Source: Sphingobacteriia bacterium (GTDB taxonomy: Bacteria > Bacteroidota > Bacteroidia > Bacteroidales > UBA7960). Taken from it: DNA of 64,000 nucleotides. The position numbers were made by a program, and so were the translations under genes. The stretch is taken from positions 1-64,000 of the forward strand of contig JAABRR010000023.1 in NCBI GenBank assembly GCA_011390785.1, read 5' to 3'. The notes beneath the pieces are model-generated. The model did no database searches. It saw nothing but the letters and a program-made list of their open reading frames with translations, and was not told the DNA's origin. Shown here piece by piece: positions 9,718-17,392 of this stretch (position 1 is its first letter; the number at the start of each line of letters is the position of its first letter).

Positions 9718-11277
9718 TTACCAAACAGGGTACAAGGCGATTTCAGGCTCTTCTTCCATGTAGTGCGAACCAATACTCTCTCTGCGCGCCAAAGCTGCCA
9801 GAAGAATCTCTCTTCCCACCAAAGACATGTTTAACAACTCGAAGGCATCACTACTTTTTAAATCAGACAATTCACACATAGCCATAACCTTGGTAAGATG
9901 ATCAAGTGCATGAACCAGCCCTTGCGGACTACGGGCAATACCGCCGTAATCCTGCATCATTTTCCTTACAGACAAAGTAAGTGCTTTAATGTCCAACCGG
10001 GATTTTGTGTATTTAGCTGGGTTTTCATCAGGCAGATCAACCTGTTTAAGATTGGCGTTATTAATAGATTCAGCAACTCTCGACCCAAACACCACACACT
10101 CAAGCAATGAGTTACTGGCCAACCTGTTGGCTCCGTGCACTCCTGTACAGGCCGCTTCGCCGCAGGCATAAAGACCTTGCAGAGATGTTTGTCCGTAGGC
10201 ATTGGTTTGTATCCCCCCCATAAAATAATGCTGTGCCGGTAAAACAGGAATCAGGTGGTTATGCATTGATATCCCATTTTCTTTCAGATGATCAAAAATA
10301 GTTGGGAAACGTGTCTGTAAATACTTTTGCCCCTTGCTACGAATATCAAGAAAAACATGATCTGTCCCAGCTTCCGTCATCTCTCTGAATATTTCCCTTG
10401 AAACAACATCACGTGGCGCCAAATCTTTAAACTTGTGCCGGAACTGCATAAACGCTTCACCTTTGTGATTCTTCAGTATCCCCCCTTCGCCTCTCACAGC
10501 TTCGGAAATTAGGAATAACGACTTATTGCTCCCGGGATTATAAAACGCAGTTGGATGAAACTGAACAAACTCCATATTATTCAGGCGGGCTCCCGCTCTC
10601 AGGGCAGCCGCAATACCATCGCCGGTTGTAATGGAATAGTTGGTGGAATGTTGATAAATGCCACCAATTCCCCCGGTTGCCACAACAACCTGCCCGGCTT
10701 TCAGAACTTTAAAGTGGTCGCCCATAGCAACAACACCTGCTACGGTGTTATCCTGGTGGGTAATAATATCTGTAAGAAAATGGTTTTCAAAGACTTCTAT
10801 ATTCGACCTTGTTCGCACCAGGCTGATCATTTGCTGCATGATCAGTTTACCTGTTGCATCGCCACCGCAGTGCAAAATGCGGGCCCGCTTATGGGCTCCT
10901 TCGCTGGTAGTTAGCCAGTTTCCCTGATCGTCCGAATCGAATTTTACTCCCAATAAAGCCAGATGTTTTATTTCTGCTGAACCGTTTTCTACCAAAACCT
11001 TAACATTATCAGTATTCGCCAATCCGGCGGAAGCTCTCAGGGTGTCTTTATAATGAATTTCAGGACTATCGTCGTCTTTTACGGCAGCGGCAATTCCACC
11101 CTGCGCCAAAAGGGAATTTGCCTGTGCCAGGTTTGCTTTTACCAACAAGGCAACTCTTAATGAAGATCTGATATTCAATGCTGTGTATAACCCGGAAAGC
11201 CCTCCCCCGGCAATTACTACATCGAACTCTTGAGTGGGAAGCTTCTTAAAAGGACTGTTTACGATATATCTTCTCAT
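9718..11277 (-). CDS. nadB: L-aspartate oxidase
   Basis: A 519-residue FAD flavoprotein that oxidises L-aspartate to iminoaspartate, the first step of NAD synthesis; it can pass electrons to oxygen or fumarate. The N-terminal dinucleotide motif reads VIAGGGLSGLYTAL; the fumarate-reductase-like core includes AQGGIAAAV, HCGGDATGK, EFVQFHPTAF, SEAVRGEGGIL, RDVVSREI and HYFMGGIQTN, and the C-terminal domain starts with GVHGANRLASNSLLE. The tail has ARRESIGSHY, shared by aspartate oxidases. It lies 20 bases after nadA and feeds iminoaspartate to it. Confidence 0.95.
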   Translation of the reverse strand: MRRYIVNSPFKKLPTQEFDVVIAGGGLSGLYTALNIRSSLRVALLVKANLAQANSLLAQGGIAAAVKDDDSPEIHYKDTLRASAGLANTDNVKVLVENGSAEIKHLALLGVKFDSDDQGNWLTTSEGAHKRARILHCGGDATGKLIMQQMISLVRTRSNIEVFENHFLTDIITHQDNTVAGVVAMGDHFKVLKAGQVVVATGGIGGIYQHSTNYSITTGDGIAAALRAGARLNNMEFVQFHPTAFYNPGSNKSLFLISEAVRGEGGILKNHKGEAFMQFRHKFKDLAPRDVVSREIFREMTEAGTDHVFLDIRSKGQKYLQTRFPTIFDHLKENGISMHNHLIPVLPAQHYFMGGIQTNAYGQTSLQGLYACGEAACTGVHGANRLASNSLLECVVFGSRVAESINNANLKQVDLPDENPAKYTKSRLDIKALTLSVRKMMQDYGGIARSPQGLVHALDHLTKVMAMCELSDLKSSDAFELLNMSLVGREILLAALARRESIGSHYMEEEPEIALYPVW

Positions 11278-11297
11278 GCATTACAGCATCTAAAAAA

Positions 11298-12209
11298 TTA
11301 ACTTGCCTCCAACATTTTAAAAAGGGGCTTTCGCGACATTTCAATAATAGTATCATCAAGCTCTATCATTTGTTTCATTTGTTGAAGACTCTCTAGTACA
11401 TTAATCAATCGGGTCTTTTTCATATTGGGACAAATAAAGTTGGGCGTAAGACTGACAATTTTTTTGGTGGGGTTTTGAGAAATGATGGGATGAAGAATTC
11501 CCATTTCGGTACCTACAATAAAGTTGGGATGATCTGTACGTTTAATAAAATCAATAATTTGTCCTGTACTGCCAATAAAATCAGCTTCTTTACGCACATC
11601 TGCCCTACATTCGGGATGAACGGCAAACAAAGCCCCTGGATTTTTGTCTCTGGTCAGCTTTACATCAATTGGCTGCACCTCTTCATGTACAGGGCAAAAA
11701 CCCTTGAATAAAACAAATTCCTTTTCCGGGATTTGCTCTGCTGCATAAGAGCCCAGGTTTTCATCAGGAAGAAATATGATTTTTTTATGGGGCAGGGAGC
11801 GAATGACCTTAACGGCATTAGAAGAAGTGCAGCAAATATCGCTCAAGGCTTTTATTTCAGTGGATGAATTCACATAAGATACTACCGCTGCATCGGGGTG
11901 CCTGCGCTTGAGGTCCAAAACATCCTTGGCAGTAACCATATCGGCCATTGGGCAACCAGCATCCGCAACCGGCAAAAGAACAGTTTTTTCAGGGCTGAGA
12001 ATTTTGGCTGTTTCGGCCATAAAACTTACCCCGCAGAACACAATCAGGGGTTCAGGTAGTTCAGCAGCCAGTTTGCTTAACGCAAATGAATCGCCCACAT
12101 GATCAGCAATATCCTGAACTTCAGGCACCTGATAATAATGAGCAAGAATTACGGCGTTTTTTTCTTTCTTTAAGCGGAAAATATCTTGTTGAATCAATTG
12201 TATATCCAT
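11298..12209 (-). CDS. nadA: Quinolinate synthase
   Basis: A 303-residue NadA, which condenses iminoaspartate with dihydroxyacetone phosphate to quinolinate using a [4Fe-4S] cluster. Visible family motifs are LAHYYQVPEVQDIADHVGDS, the first cluster Cys in VFCGVSFMAET, YVNSSTEIKA, FLPDENLGSY, HPECRADV and the last Cys region NFICPNMKKT. As first gene of nadA-nadB-nadC it has a good TAnnTTTG site 56 bases upstream on the minus strand (12272 down to 12265). The gene diverges from the transporter/5-oxoprolinase operon. Confidence 0.95.
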   Translation of the reverse strand: MDIQLIQQDIFRLKKEKNAVILAHYYQVPEVQDIADHVGDSFALSKLAAELPEPLIVFCGVSFMAETAKILSPEKTVLLPVADAGCPMADMVTAKDVLDLKRRHPDAAVVSYVNSSTEIKALSDICCTSSNAVKVIRSLPHKKIIFLPDENLGSYAAEQIPEKEFVLFKGFCPVHEEVQPIDVKLTRDKNPGALFAVHPECRADVRKEADFIGSTGQIIDFIKRTDHPNFIVGTEMGILHPIISQNPTKKIVSLTPNFICPNMKKTRLINVLESLQQMKQMIELDDTIIEMSRKPLFKMLEAS

Positions 12210-12264
12210 AAAAACATATAAAAATTTACAGGCCGGAGAACCAGCTTAAAAATTATTGAGTGGG

Positions 12265-12272
12265 CAAAAGTA
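12265..12272 (-). promoter_or_regulatory. -7 promoter element for the nad operon
   Basis: Minus-strand TACTTTTG fits TAnnTTTG; leader to the nadA start at 12209 would be about 50 bases. Confidence 0.55.
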
Positions 12273-12313
12273 CTAATTTTACAGGGATAAACACACCTGC
12301 TCAGTGCCTTATA

Positions 12314-12337
12314 GTGCAATATTAGGGTTAACTGCAC
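12314..12337. promoter_or_regulatory. Possible operator palindrome between nadA and the NRAMP-like gene
   Basis: GTGCA (12314-12318) and TGCAC (12333-12337) form a spaced dyad just upstream of the plus-strand -7 box, where a -33 contact would fall. Regulator unknown. Confidence 0.25.
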
Positions 12338-12348
12338 ACTAAATACTG

Positions 12349-12356
12349 TAAATTTG
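12349..12356 (+). promoter_or_regulatory. -7 promoter element for the pxp operon
   Basis: TAAATTTG matches TAnnTTTG, 57 bases upstream of the start at 12413. No -33 TTG at the ideal spacing. Confidence 0.5.
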
Positions 12357-12412
12357 CAGCTATTGCTGCTCAACAATAAACGCAAACTCAGAAATTACAA
12401 CTACTGCTTCTA

Positions 12413-13633
12413 ATGATCTCTTTTCTCAGAAAAATACCCAAACCGGGACCGGGTGCCCTGATAACAGCTGCTTTTATAGGCCCCGGCACTATAACAACCT
12501 GCACATTGGCTGGTGCCAGTTTTGGTTTTGCGTTATTATGGGGGCTTGTGTTTTCGGTGGTGGCGACGATCGTTTTACAGGAGATGGCTGCCCGTTTGGG
12601 TATTTATACGGGAGCCGGATTAGGAGAAGCTCTCCGCAATCATTTTAACAAGGGCCTGGCAAGACTCGTCTCGCTGGTCCTGGTTATTTCAGCAATAACC
12701 ATTGGTAACGCCGCTTTCGAAACCGGTAATATTCTCGGGGCAAAGCTGGGACTAGAATCAGTTTTGCCTGTCAGCTACAATTTTTCGGCAGGCTGGATTT
12801 TTCTCATTGGTAGCACAGCCTTTATCATCCTGCTGTCAGGCAGCTATAAATTTATCGAAAAAGCCCTGATCGGACTGGTAATACTTATGAGCATTACATT
12901 TATAGCTACTGCCATAATAGCTATCCCTCCCTTTACAGCAATTTTGAAAGGTATGTTTATTCCCCGGTCACCTGAGGGTTCACTGCTCACACTAATGGGG
13001 CTTATTGGCACTACAGTGGTACCCTACAACCTTTTCCTTTATGCATCAGCAGTAACCGAACGATACAAATCTATTGAAAGTCTTTCAGAAGCACGCACCG
13101 ACATGGTTGTTGCCGTGGTGCTGGGCGGAATGATATCAATGGCTATTGTAATAACATCGGCCACTACATTTCACCATACCGGAACAACTCCCATCCATGG
13201 GGGCGACCTTTCGGCACAACTAGAACCTTTGCTGGGAAGCATGGCCAGGTACTTTACAGGCCTGGGTTTGTTTGCAGCCGGCATTTCATCAGCCATCACA
13301 GCCCCTTTGGCAGCAGCCTATGCAACCGCCGGCATTATGGGTTGGAAAAAAGACCTTTCTTCTTGGCGGTTCAGAATTGTTTGGATGATAATTCTAGCAA
13401 CAGGGATGAGTTTTTCATTGATGGAGTTGCGCCCACTTCAGGCAATTTTATTTGCCCAGGCAGCCAATGGAATATTACTTCCGGTTATTGCTGTTTATCT
13501 TCTTTGGGTGGTAAACAGCAAAAAGATTATGGGAACAGGAGCAAACAACACTGTTCAGAACATTACTGGAATATTGGTGGCTCTCATTGCGATAATATTA
13601 GGCGCAAGAAGTCTCTGGCTGGTAATGTTTTGA
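12413..13633 (+). CDS. NRAMP-fold transporter lacking metal-site residues, linked to 5-oxoprolinase
   Basis: A 406-residue NRAMP-family membrane protein with about 11 hydrophobic helices. Canonical metal-transporting NRAMPs carry DPGN in helix 1 and an A-x-x-M-P-H-N stretch in helix 6. Here helix 1 reads FIGPGTITTCT (Asp to Gly, Asn to Thr) and helix 6 reads TTVVPYNLFLYASAV (Met to Val, His to Tyr), so the known metal ligands are gone. The gene precedes pxpA by 31 bases and is followed by pxpB and pxpC; a similar NRAMP-like gene (ycsG) accompanies these genes in Bacillus. I infer uptake of 5-oxoproline or a related organic compound rather than Mn or Fe; this is not proven by sequence. Driven probably from 12349. 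Confidence 0.85.
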   Translation: MISFLRKIPKPGPGALITAAFIGPGTITTCTLAGASFGFALLWGLVFSVVATIVLQEMAARLGIYTGAGLGEALRNHFNKGLARLVSLVLVISAITIGNAAFETGNILGAKLGLESVLPVSYNFSAGWIFLIGSTAFIILLSGSYKFIEKALIGLVILMSITFIATAIIAIPPFTAILKGMFIPRSPEGSLLTLMGLIGTTVVPYNLFLYASAVTERYKSIESLSEARTDMVVAVVLGGMISMAIVITSATTFHHTGTTPIHGGDLSAQLEPLLGSMARYFTGLGLFAAGISSAITAPLAAAYATAGIMGWKKDLSSWRFRIVWMIILATGMSFSLMELRPLQAILFAQAANGILLPVIAVYLLWVVNSKKIMGTGANNTVQNITGILVALIAIILGARSLWLVMF

Positions 13634-13664
13634 CAAGCCTTCTTAATCAGAAAAAACAAATTTT

Positions 13665-14444
13665 ATGACAATAGATATTAACTGTGATTTAGGAGAAGAG
13701 ATTGTTGATTCAGACGGCCAGCCTGTGGAAAACACCATTATACCACTCATCAGCTCGGCGAATATTGCCTGTGGCTACCATGCCGGCAACAGAGAATCCA
13801 TGCAAATGTGCCTTGATTTGGCGATGGCTAACAATGTGGCGATAGGAGCTCATCCGTCTTATAGCGACAGGGGAAATTTTGGCAGAGTTTTTATTCCCAT
13901 GCAGAAAACACTTCTCACCCAGCTTATCCTTGACCAGATTGCCAAACTTGGCGAATTGGCCGCGGCAAAGGGAGCTAAACTTAGTCACGTGAAAGCCCAT
14001 GGAGCCCTTTACAACGCCGCAGCAAAAAACCCTGAGATTGCCAAAGCTCTTACCCTGGCTGTTGCCAGCTACGATAAAAAGCTGGCATTGTTTGGATTAC
14101 CGGGTTCAGCCCTTGAAAAGGCTGCCTATCAGGCCGGATTGAGTTTTGCCGCAGAAGCATTTCCCGATAGAGGCTATTCTGATGACGGAAATCTTGCGGA
14201 CCGCAGTCTTACCGGTGCTCTGATTACGGATCGAAACACAGTAATAAAACGTGCAGTTTTAATGGCCCGCGAAAAAAAAGTGCAAACACTATCGGGTAAA
14301 TGGATAGAATTACAAGTCGATACCCTTTGCATTCATGGTGACAACCCCCATGCCATTGCCTTATTGCTGACACTCAAAGATATTTTTCAGAAAGAAAACA
14401 TTGCCATTCATCCGGCAAGCCAGAAAAAGAAAATGCAACCATGA
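13665..14444 (+). CDS. pxpA: 5-oxoprolinase subunit A (LamB/YcsF family)
   Basis: A 259-residue YcsF-family protein, subunit A of the prokaryotic ATP-dependent 5-oxoprolinase PxpABC, which opens 5-oxo-L-proline to glutamate. Characteristic motifs: IDINCDLGEE at the start, SSANIACGYHAGN, GAHPSYSDRGNFGR, HVKAHGALYN, AFPDRGYSDDGNL and CIHGDNPHA near the end; the His/Asp/Glu-rich motifs form the presumed catalytic pocket of this polysaccharide-deacetylase-like barrel. It overlaps pxpB by 4 bases (ATGA), a sign of translational coupling. Confidence 0.95.
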   Translation: MTIDINCDLGEEIVDSDGQPVENTIIPLISSANIACGYHAGNRESMQMCLDLAMANNVAIGAHPSYSDRGNFGRVFIPMQKTLLTQLILDQIAKLGELAAAKGAKLSHVKAHGALYNAAAKNPEIAKALTLAVASYDKKLALFGLPGSALEKAAYQAGLSFAAEAFPDRGYSDDGNLADRSLTGALITDRNTVIKRAVLMAREKKVQTLSGKWIELQVDTLCIHGDNPHAIALLLTLKDIFQKENIAIHPASQKKKMQP

Positions 14445-15157
14445 TTACCCTATTCCCGGCCGGAGACTCGGCCATGCTGATAAAAGCTGGCAATGATATT
14501 TCACCCGAAACCAATTACCTGGTAAGGCAATTGCTGTTTGCACTGCTAAAGAGCAGTACTCCGGGAATTATTGAAATAGTGCCGGCTTATAACGAACTAA
14601 TGGTGTATTACGACCCTACGGTTATCAATTACAAAGAAGTTAGTGGTACTATCCATGATGCTGAAAAACAACTTTCTGATGTTGAAATTCCCGCCGGGAG
14701 ACTTTTGAAAATACCGGTGTGCTATGAGGACGAATATGGCCCTGATCTGCCGTTTGTAGCTTCTGCAGTAAATCTTTCAATCGACGAGATTGTGAAGAGC
14801 CACACAAGCCAGAACTACCTGGTTTATATGCTTGGGTTTGCGCCCGGGTTTCCCTACCTGGGAGGAATGGATAAACGAATTGCCTGCGAAAGGAAGGAAA
14901 CGCCGCGTATTCGTATTCCAGCTGGTTCGGTAGGCATTGCAGGCGAACAAACCGGAATCTATTCACTCGATAGCCCGGGAGGCTGGCAAATTATCGGTTG
15001 GACACCCATACCCTTATTTTCACCCCTGGCAAAGAACCCGTTTCTGCTGCAACAAGGCGATAGAATAAAGTTTGTAGCTGTAAGCAAGGATGAAATATTA
15101 TCTGTTAAGAACAAAATTGAAACGGGTAATTACCAACTTCATATTGAAATGATATAG
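14441..15157 (+). CDS. pxpB: 5-oxoprolinase subunit B (KipI family)
   Basis: A 238-residue KipI-family protein with the cyclophilin-like C-terminal half. Motifs include FPAGDSAMLIKAGN at the N-terminus, YMLGFAPGFPYLGGM, RKETPRIRIPAGSVGIAG, IYSLDSPGGWQIIGWTP and LLQQGDRIKF. Together with PxpC it forms the biotin-carboxylase-like carboxyltransferase-fold partner pair of PxpA. In Bacillus the homologue was first named as an inhibitor of the sporulation kinase KinA; the pxp context here favours the enzyme role. It overlaps pxpA by 4 bases and ends 3 bases before pxpC. Confidence 0.95.
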   Translation: MITLFPAGDSAMLIKAGNDISPETNYLVRQLLFALLKSSTPGIIEIVPAYNELMVYYDPTVINYKEVSGTIHDAEKQLSDVEIPAGRLLKIPVCYEDEYGPDLPFVASAVNLSIDEIVKSHTSQNYLVYMLGFAPGFPYLGGMDKRIACERKETPRIRIPAGSVGIAGEQTGIYSLDSPGGWQIIGWTPIPLFSPLAKNPFLLQQGDRIKFVAVSKDEILSVKNKIETGNYQLHIEMI

Positions 15158-15160
15158 ACC

Positions 15161-16108
15161 ATGACAGTGCGCAAGGTTAAAATACTAAAGAGTGGAATGC
15201 TCACATCAGTTCAGGATAGCGGCCGGATTGGGTTCCAATCGTCGGGTATGCCGGTGGGAGGAGCAATGGATAATCTTTCCCTGAGACTTGCCAATATTGT
15301 CTTGGGAAATACTGCCGATGCTGCCTGCCTGGAAGTAACACTTGCCGGACCGGAAATTCTTTTTGAAAAACAAACCCACTTTTGCATCTGTGGGGCTGAA
15401 ATGCAGGCAAAGCTTAATGATACACCTATTGAAAATGGAAAAGCGATTTGGGCCAAAAAAAATGACATCCTGAAAATGAGTTTTGCCAGTAAAGGTTGCC
15501 GTGCCTATATAGCCTTTTCAGGGGGAATTAATGTTAAACCGATAATGGGAAGTCGCTCTACTTTTTTGGCTGGGAAAATCGGTGGATTTAAGGGCCGTCA
15601 GTTAAAAACAGGGGACGTACTTACTTTGGGCCAGATAACCGGAAAACCTATGCAGAAAAATTTGCATGATGATCTCCTTAACAGTATTTTTTCAAACAAA
15701 CCCATAAAAATACTTCCCGGACCAGAAATAAAATCTTTCGCATCTGATGCAATTAAAAAATTACTCAGCGGTACATTTACCCTAAGCCCCGACAGCAACC
15801 GGATGGGTTATCGTCTTACTGGCGAAAAGATTTCTACAAAAACTAATAAGAAGGGAATTGTTTCGTCACCCGTGCCCATGGGCTGCATACAGATACCACC
15901 CGATGGTCAGCCATTGCTTTTGATGGCTGACCGACAAACTACAGGTGGCTATCCGCGAATTGCTGTTGCAGCCACCATCGACCTACCCCGGTTGGCGCAA
16001 ATAAAACCTGGCGACCAGCTTTGCTTTGAAGAAATCAGCCTTGATGAAGCCCAAAAGTTTTTACAAGAGAGGGAAAAGATAATCAGAGAAATGATCCGGA
16101 ATCAATAA
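15161..16108 (+). CDS. pxpC: 5-oxoprolinase subunit C (KipA family)
   Basis: A 315-residue KipA/urea-amidolyase C-terminal-like protein, third subunit of 5-oxoprolinase. Family features: VLKSGMLTSVQDSGR-like start (ILKSGMLTSVQDSGR), GMPVGGAMDN, LEVTLAGPEI, YIAFSGGI, GSRSTFLAGKIGG, RMGYRLTGE, GCIQIPPDGQP and MADRQTTGGYPRIA. It is the last gene of the run; its 3' end overlaps the convergent glycosylasparaginase gene by 26 bases. Confidence 0.95.
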   Translation: MTVRKVKILKSGMLTSVQDSGRIGFQSSGMPVGGAMDNLSLRLANIVLGNTADAACLEVTLAGPEILFEKQTHFCICGAEMQAKLNDTPIENGKAIWAKKNDILKMSFASKGCRAYIAFSGGINVKPIMGSRSTFLAGKIGGFKGRQLKTGDVLTLGQITGKPMQKNLHDDLLNSIFSNKPIKILPGPEIKSFASDAIKKLLSGTFTLSPDSNRMGYRLTGEKISTKTNKKGIVSSPVPMGCIQIPPDGQPLLLMADRQTTGGYPRIAVAATIDLPRLAQIKPGDQLCFEEISLDEAQKFLQEREKIIREMIRNQ

Positions 16109-17063
16109 GTTCCGGGCCATTTTCTGAGTGAATAGCATAGTTAAATCCGGGTTGAATGGCATAGGCTCCAACATCACCCGATTTAGAAAGCACCAGAAAT
16201 CCAATCTGATGGTCTTTGTAATCAGGGGTTTTCTTTATGATTCTGTTTACCACATCCTCTGCTACTTCCTTTGGCGATGCTCCATTGCGCAGCAACTCAA
16301 CGGCCAGAAATGAACCCAGGGTGCGCATTACCAATTCTCCGGTTCCTGTTGCTACAGCACCACCTACATCATTATCGCAAAACATTCCGGCACCGATTAT
16401 GGGAGAGTCTCCTACCCTGCCATGCAGTTTGTAGGCCATCCCACTGGTGGTACAGGCACCCGACATATTTCCAAACGTATCAATTGCCAGCATACCAATA
16501 GTATCATGGTTTTCGATATTAATAATGGGTTTGTATTGGGCAGTTTGCAGCCATTTTTCCCACTCTCTTCGGGCTTTTTCAGTTAGCAGATTTTCCTTCG
16601 GAAACCCTTTTTCAAGGGCAAATTGCAAGGCACCGGCACCGGCAAGCATTATGTGTGGAGTATCTTCCATTACCTTGCGGGCCACAGATATTGGATGCCG
16701 GATATGCTCCAGCGCGCATACCGAACCGCAATTGCCGTTTTCATCCATAATACAGGCATCCAGGGTAACATGGCCATCGCGGTCGGGTCGCCCACCATAA
16801 CCCACACTCATATCTTCGGGATCGTTCTCAACTACCTTCACCCCATTTTCAACCGCATCAAGAGAGCGCCCACCCTTGCCGATAATATCCCATGCAGTAG
16901 CATTGGCCTGAACGCCGTTTTTCCAGGTAGATATTACAATGGGTTTTTTATAGGTAAGATAATCATCCGTTTTTCCTTTACTGTCAGAAGCACAGGCATG
17001 TCCGGTAATAAGGCCCATAGATGCAAGACCAGTTGTTTTTATGAAGGTTCGGCGTGTTGTCAT
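16083..17063 (-). CDS. N4-(beta-N-acetylglucosaminyl)-L-asparaginase (glycosylasparaginase)
   Basis: A 326-residue Ntn-hydrolase that cleaves the GlcNAc-Asn bond of N-glycopeptides. The precursor self-cleaves before a Thr that becomes the nucleophile; here that is Thr188 in NHDTIGM. The substrate-binding stretch HGRVGDSPIIGAGMF and the later GTGE motif are present, and the glycine-rich GYGGRPDRDG segment matches the family. The N-terminus (TTRRTFIKTTGLASMG) resembles a Tat signal with twin Arg, with Cys24 nearby, so export to periplasm or envelope is likely. A minus-strand TAGATTTG site lies 46 bases upstream. The role would be degradation of host or environmental glycopeptides. Its end overlaps pxpC. 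Confidence 0.92.
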   Translation of the reverse strand: MTTRRTFIKTTGLASMGLITGHACASDSKGKTDDYLTYKKPIVISTWKNGVQANATAWDIIGKGGRSLDAVENGVKVVENDPEDMSVGYGGRPDRDGHVTLDACIMDENGNCGSVCALEHIRHPISVARKVMEDTPHIMLAGAGALQFALEKGFPKENLLTEKARREWEKWLQTAQYKPIINIENHDTIGMLAIDTFGNMSGACTTSGMAYKLHGRVGDSPIIGAGMFCDNDVGGAVATGTGELVMRTLGSFLAVELLRNGASPKEVAEDVVNRIIKKTPDYKDHQIGFLVLSKSGDVGAYAIQPGFNYAIHSENGPELIDSGSFL

Positions 17064-17108
17064 TGTATAGAAGAATTAGCTGAGCGCATAAGAAAAATTT
17101 TACACCGG

Positions 17109-17116
17109 CAAATCTA
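17109..17116 (-). promoter_or_regulatory. -7 promoter element for glycosylasparaginase
   Basis: Minus-strand TAGATTTG fits TAnnTTTG, 46 bases upstream of the ATG at 17063. Confidence 0.5.
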
Positions 17117-17229
17117 AAGCTAAAATGAAAAAAAAGAAAGGGTTTTAATGATTCAAATCAAAATTAAGTGATTATTATGCATTATGCCAGTAATCTGATT
17201 TTTGAATTTTTAAAAATATGCATTGAAAC

Positions 17230-17260
17230 TTTGGCTGATTTAAAATGGAAGCTATTTTTG
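17230..17260 (+). promoter_or_regulatory. Full Bacteroidota promoter upstream of pagL-like gene
   Basis: TTTG (17230-17233), 19 bases, then TATTTTTG (17253-17260): both -33 and -7 elements at the ideal spacing. It is the best promoter match in the window. Leader to 17393 would be about 125 bases. Confidence 0.6.
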
Positions 17261-17392
17261 TATCCTGATTCAAAAGAATACAAATAGTTATAATATTGAC
17301 GCTTGATGAACCAGAAATAATCTTTGGGAGTTTACTAAACAGATTTCCGGGCAAAACAGAATGACTTACATGTAGAATTGAATAATTTTTAA

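Larger units (their letters stand above)
17064..17392. other. Divergent promoter region, 329 bases
   Basis: AT-rich, no credible gene. Holds promoter sites for glycosylasparaginase (17109-17116, minus) and for the PagL-like gene (17230-17260, plus). Confidence 0.6.

Noticed and set aside
9315-9881. 188-codon plus-strand frame across nadC and the nadB end
   Set aside because: Overlaps two conserved genes and has a low-complexity Ser/Pro/Thr translation typical of antisense frames.
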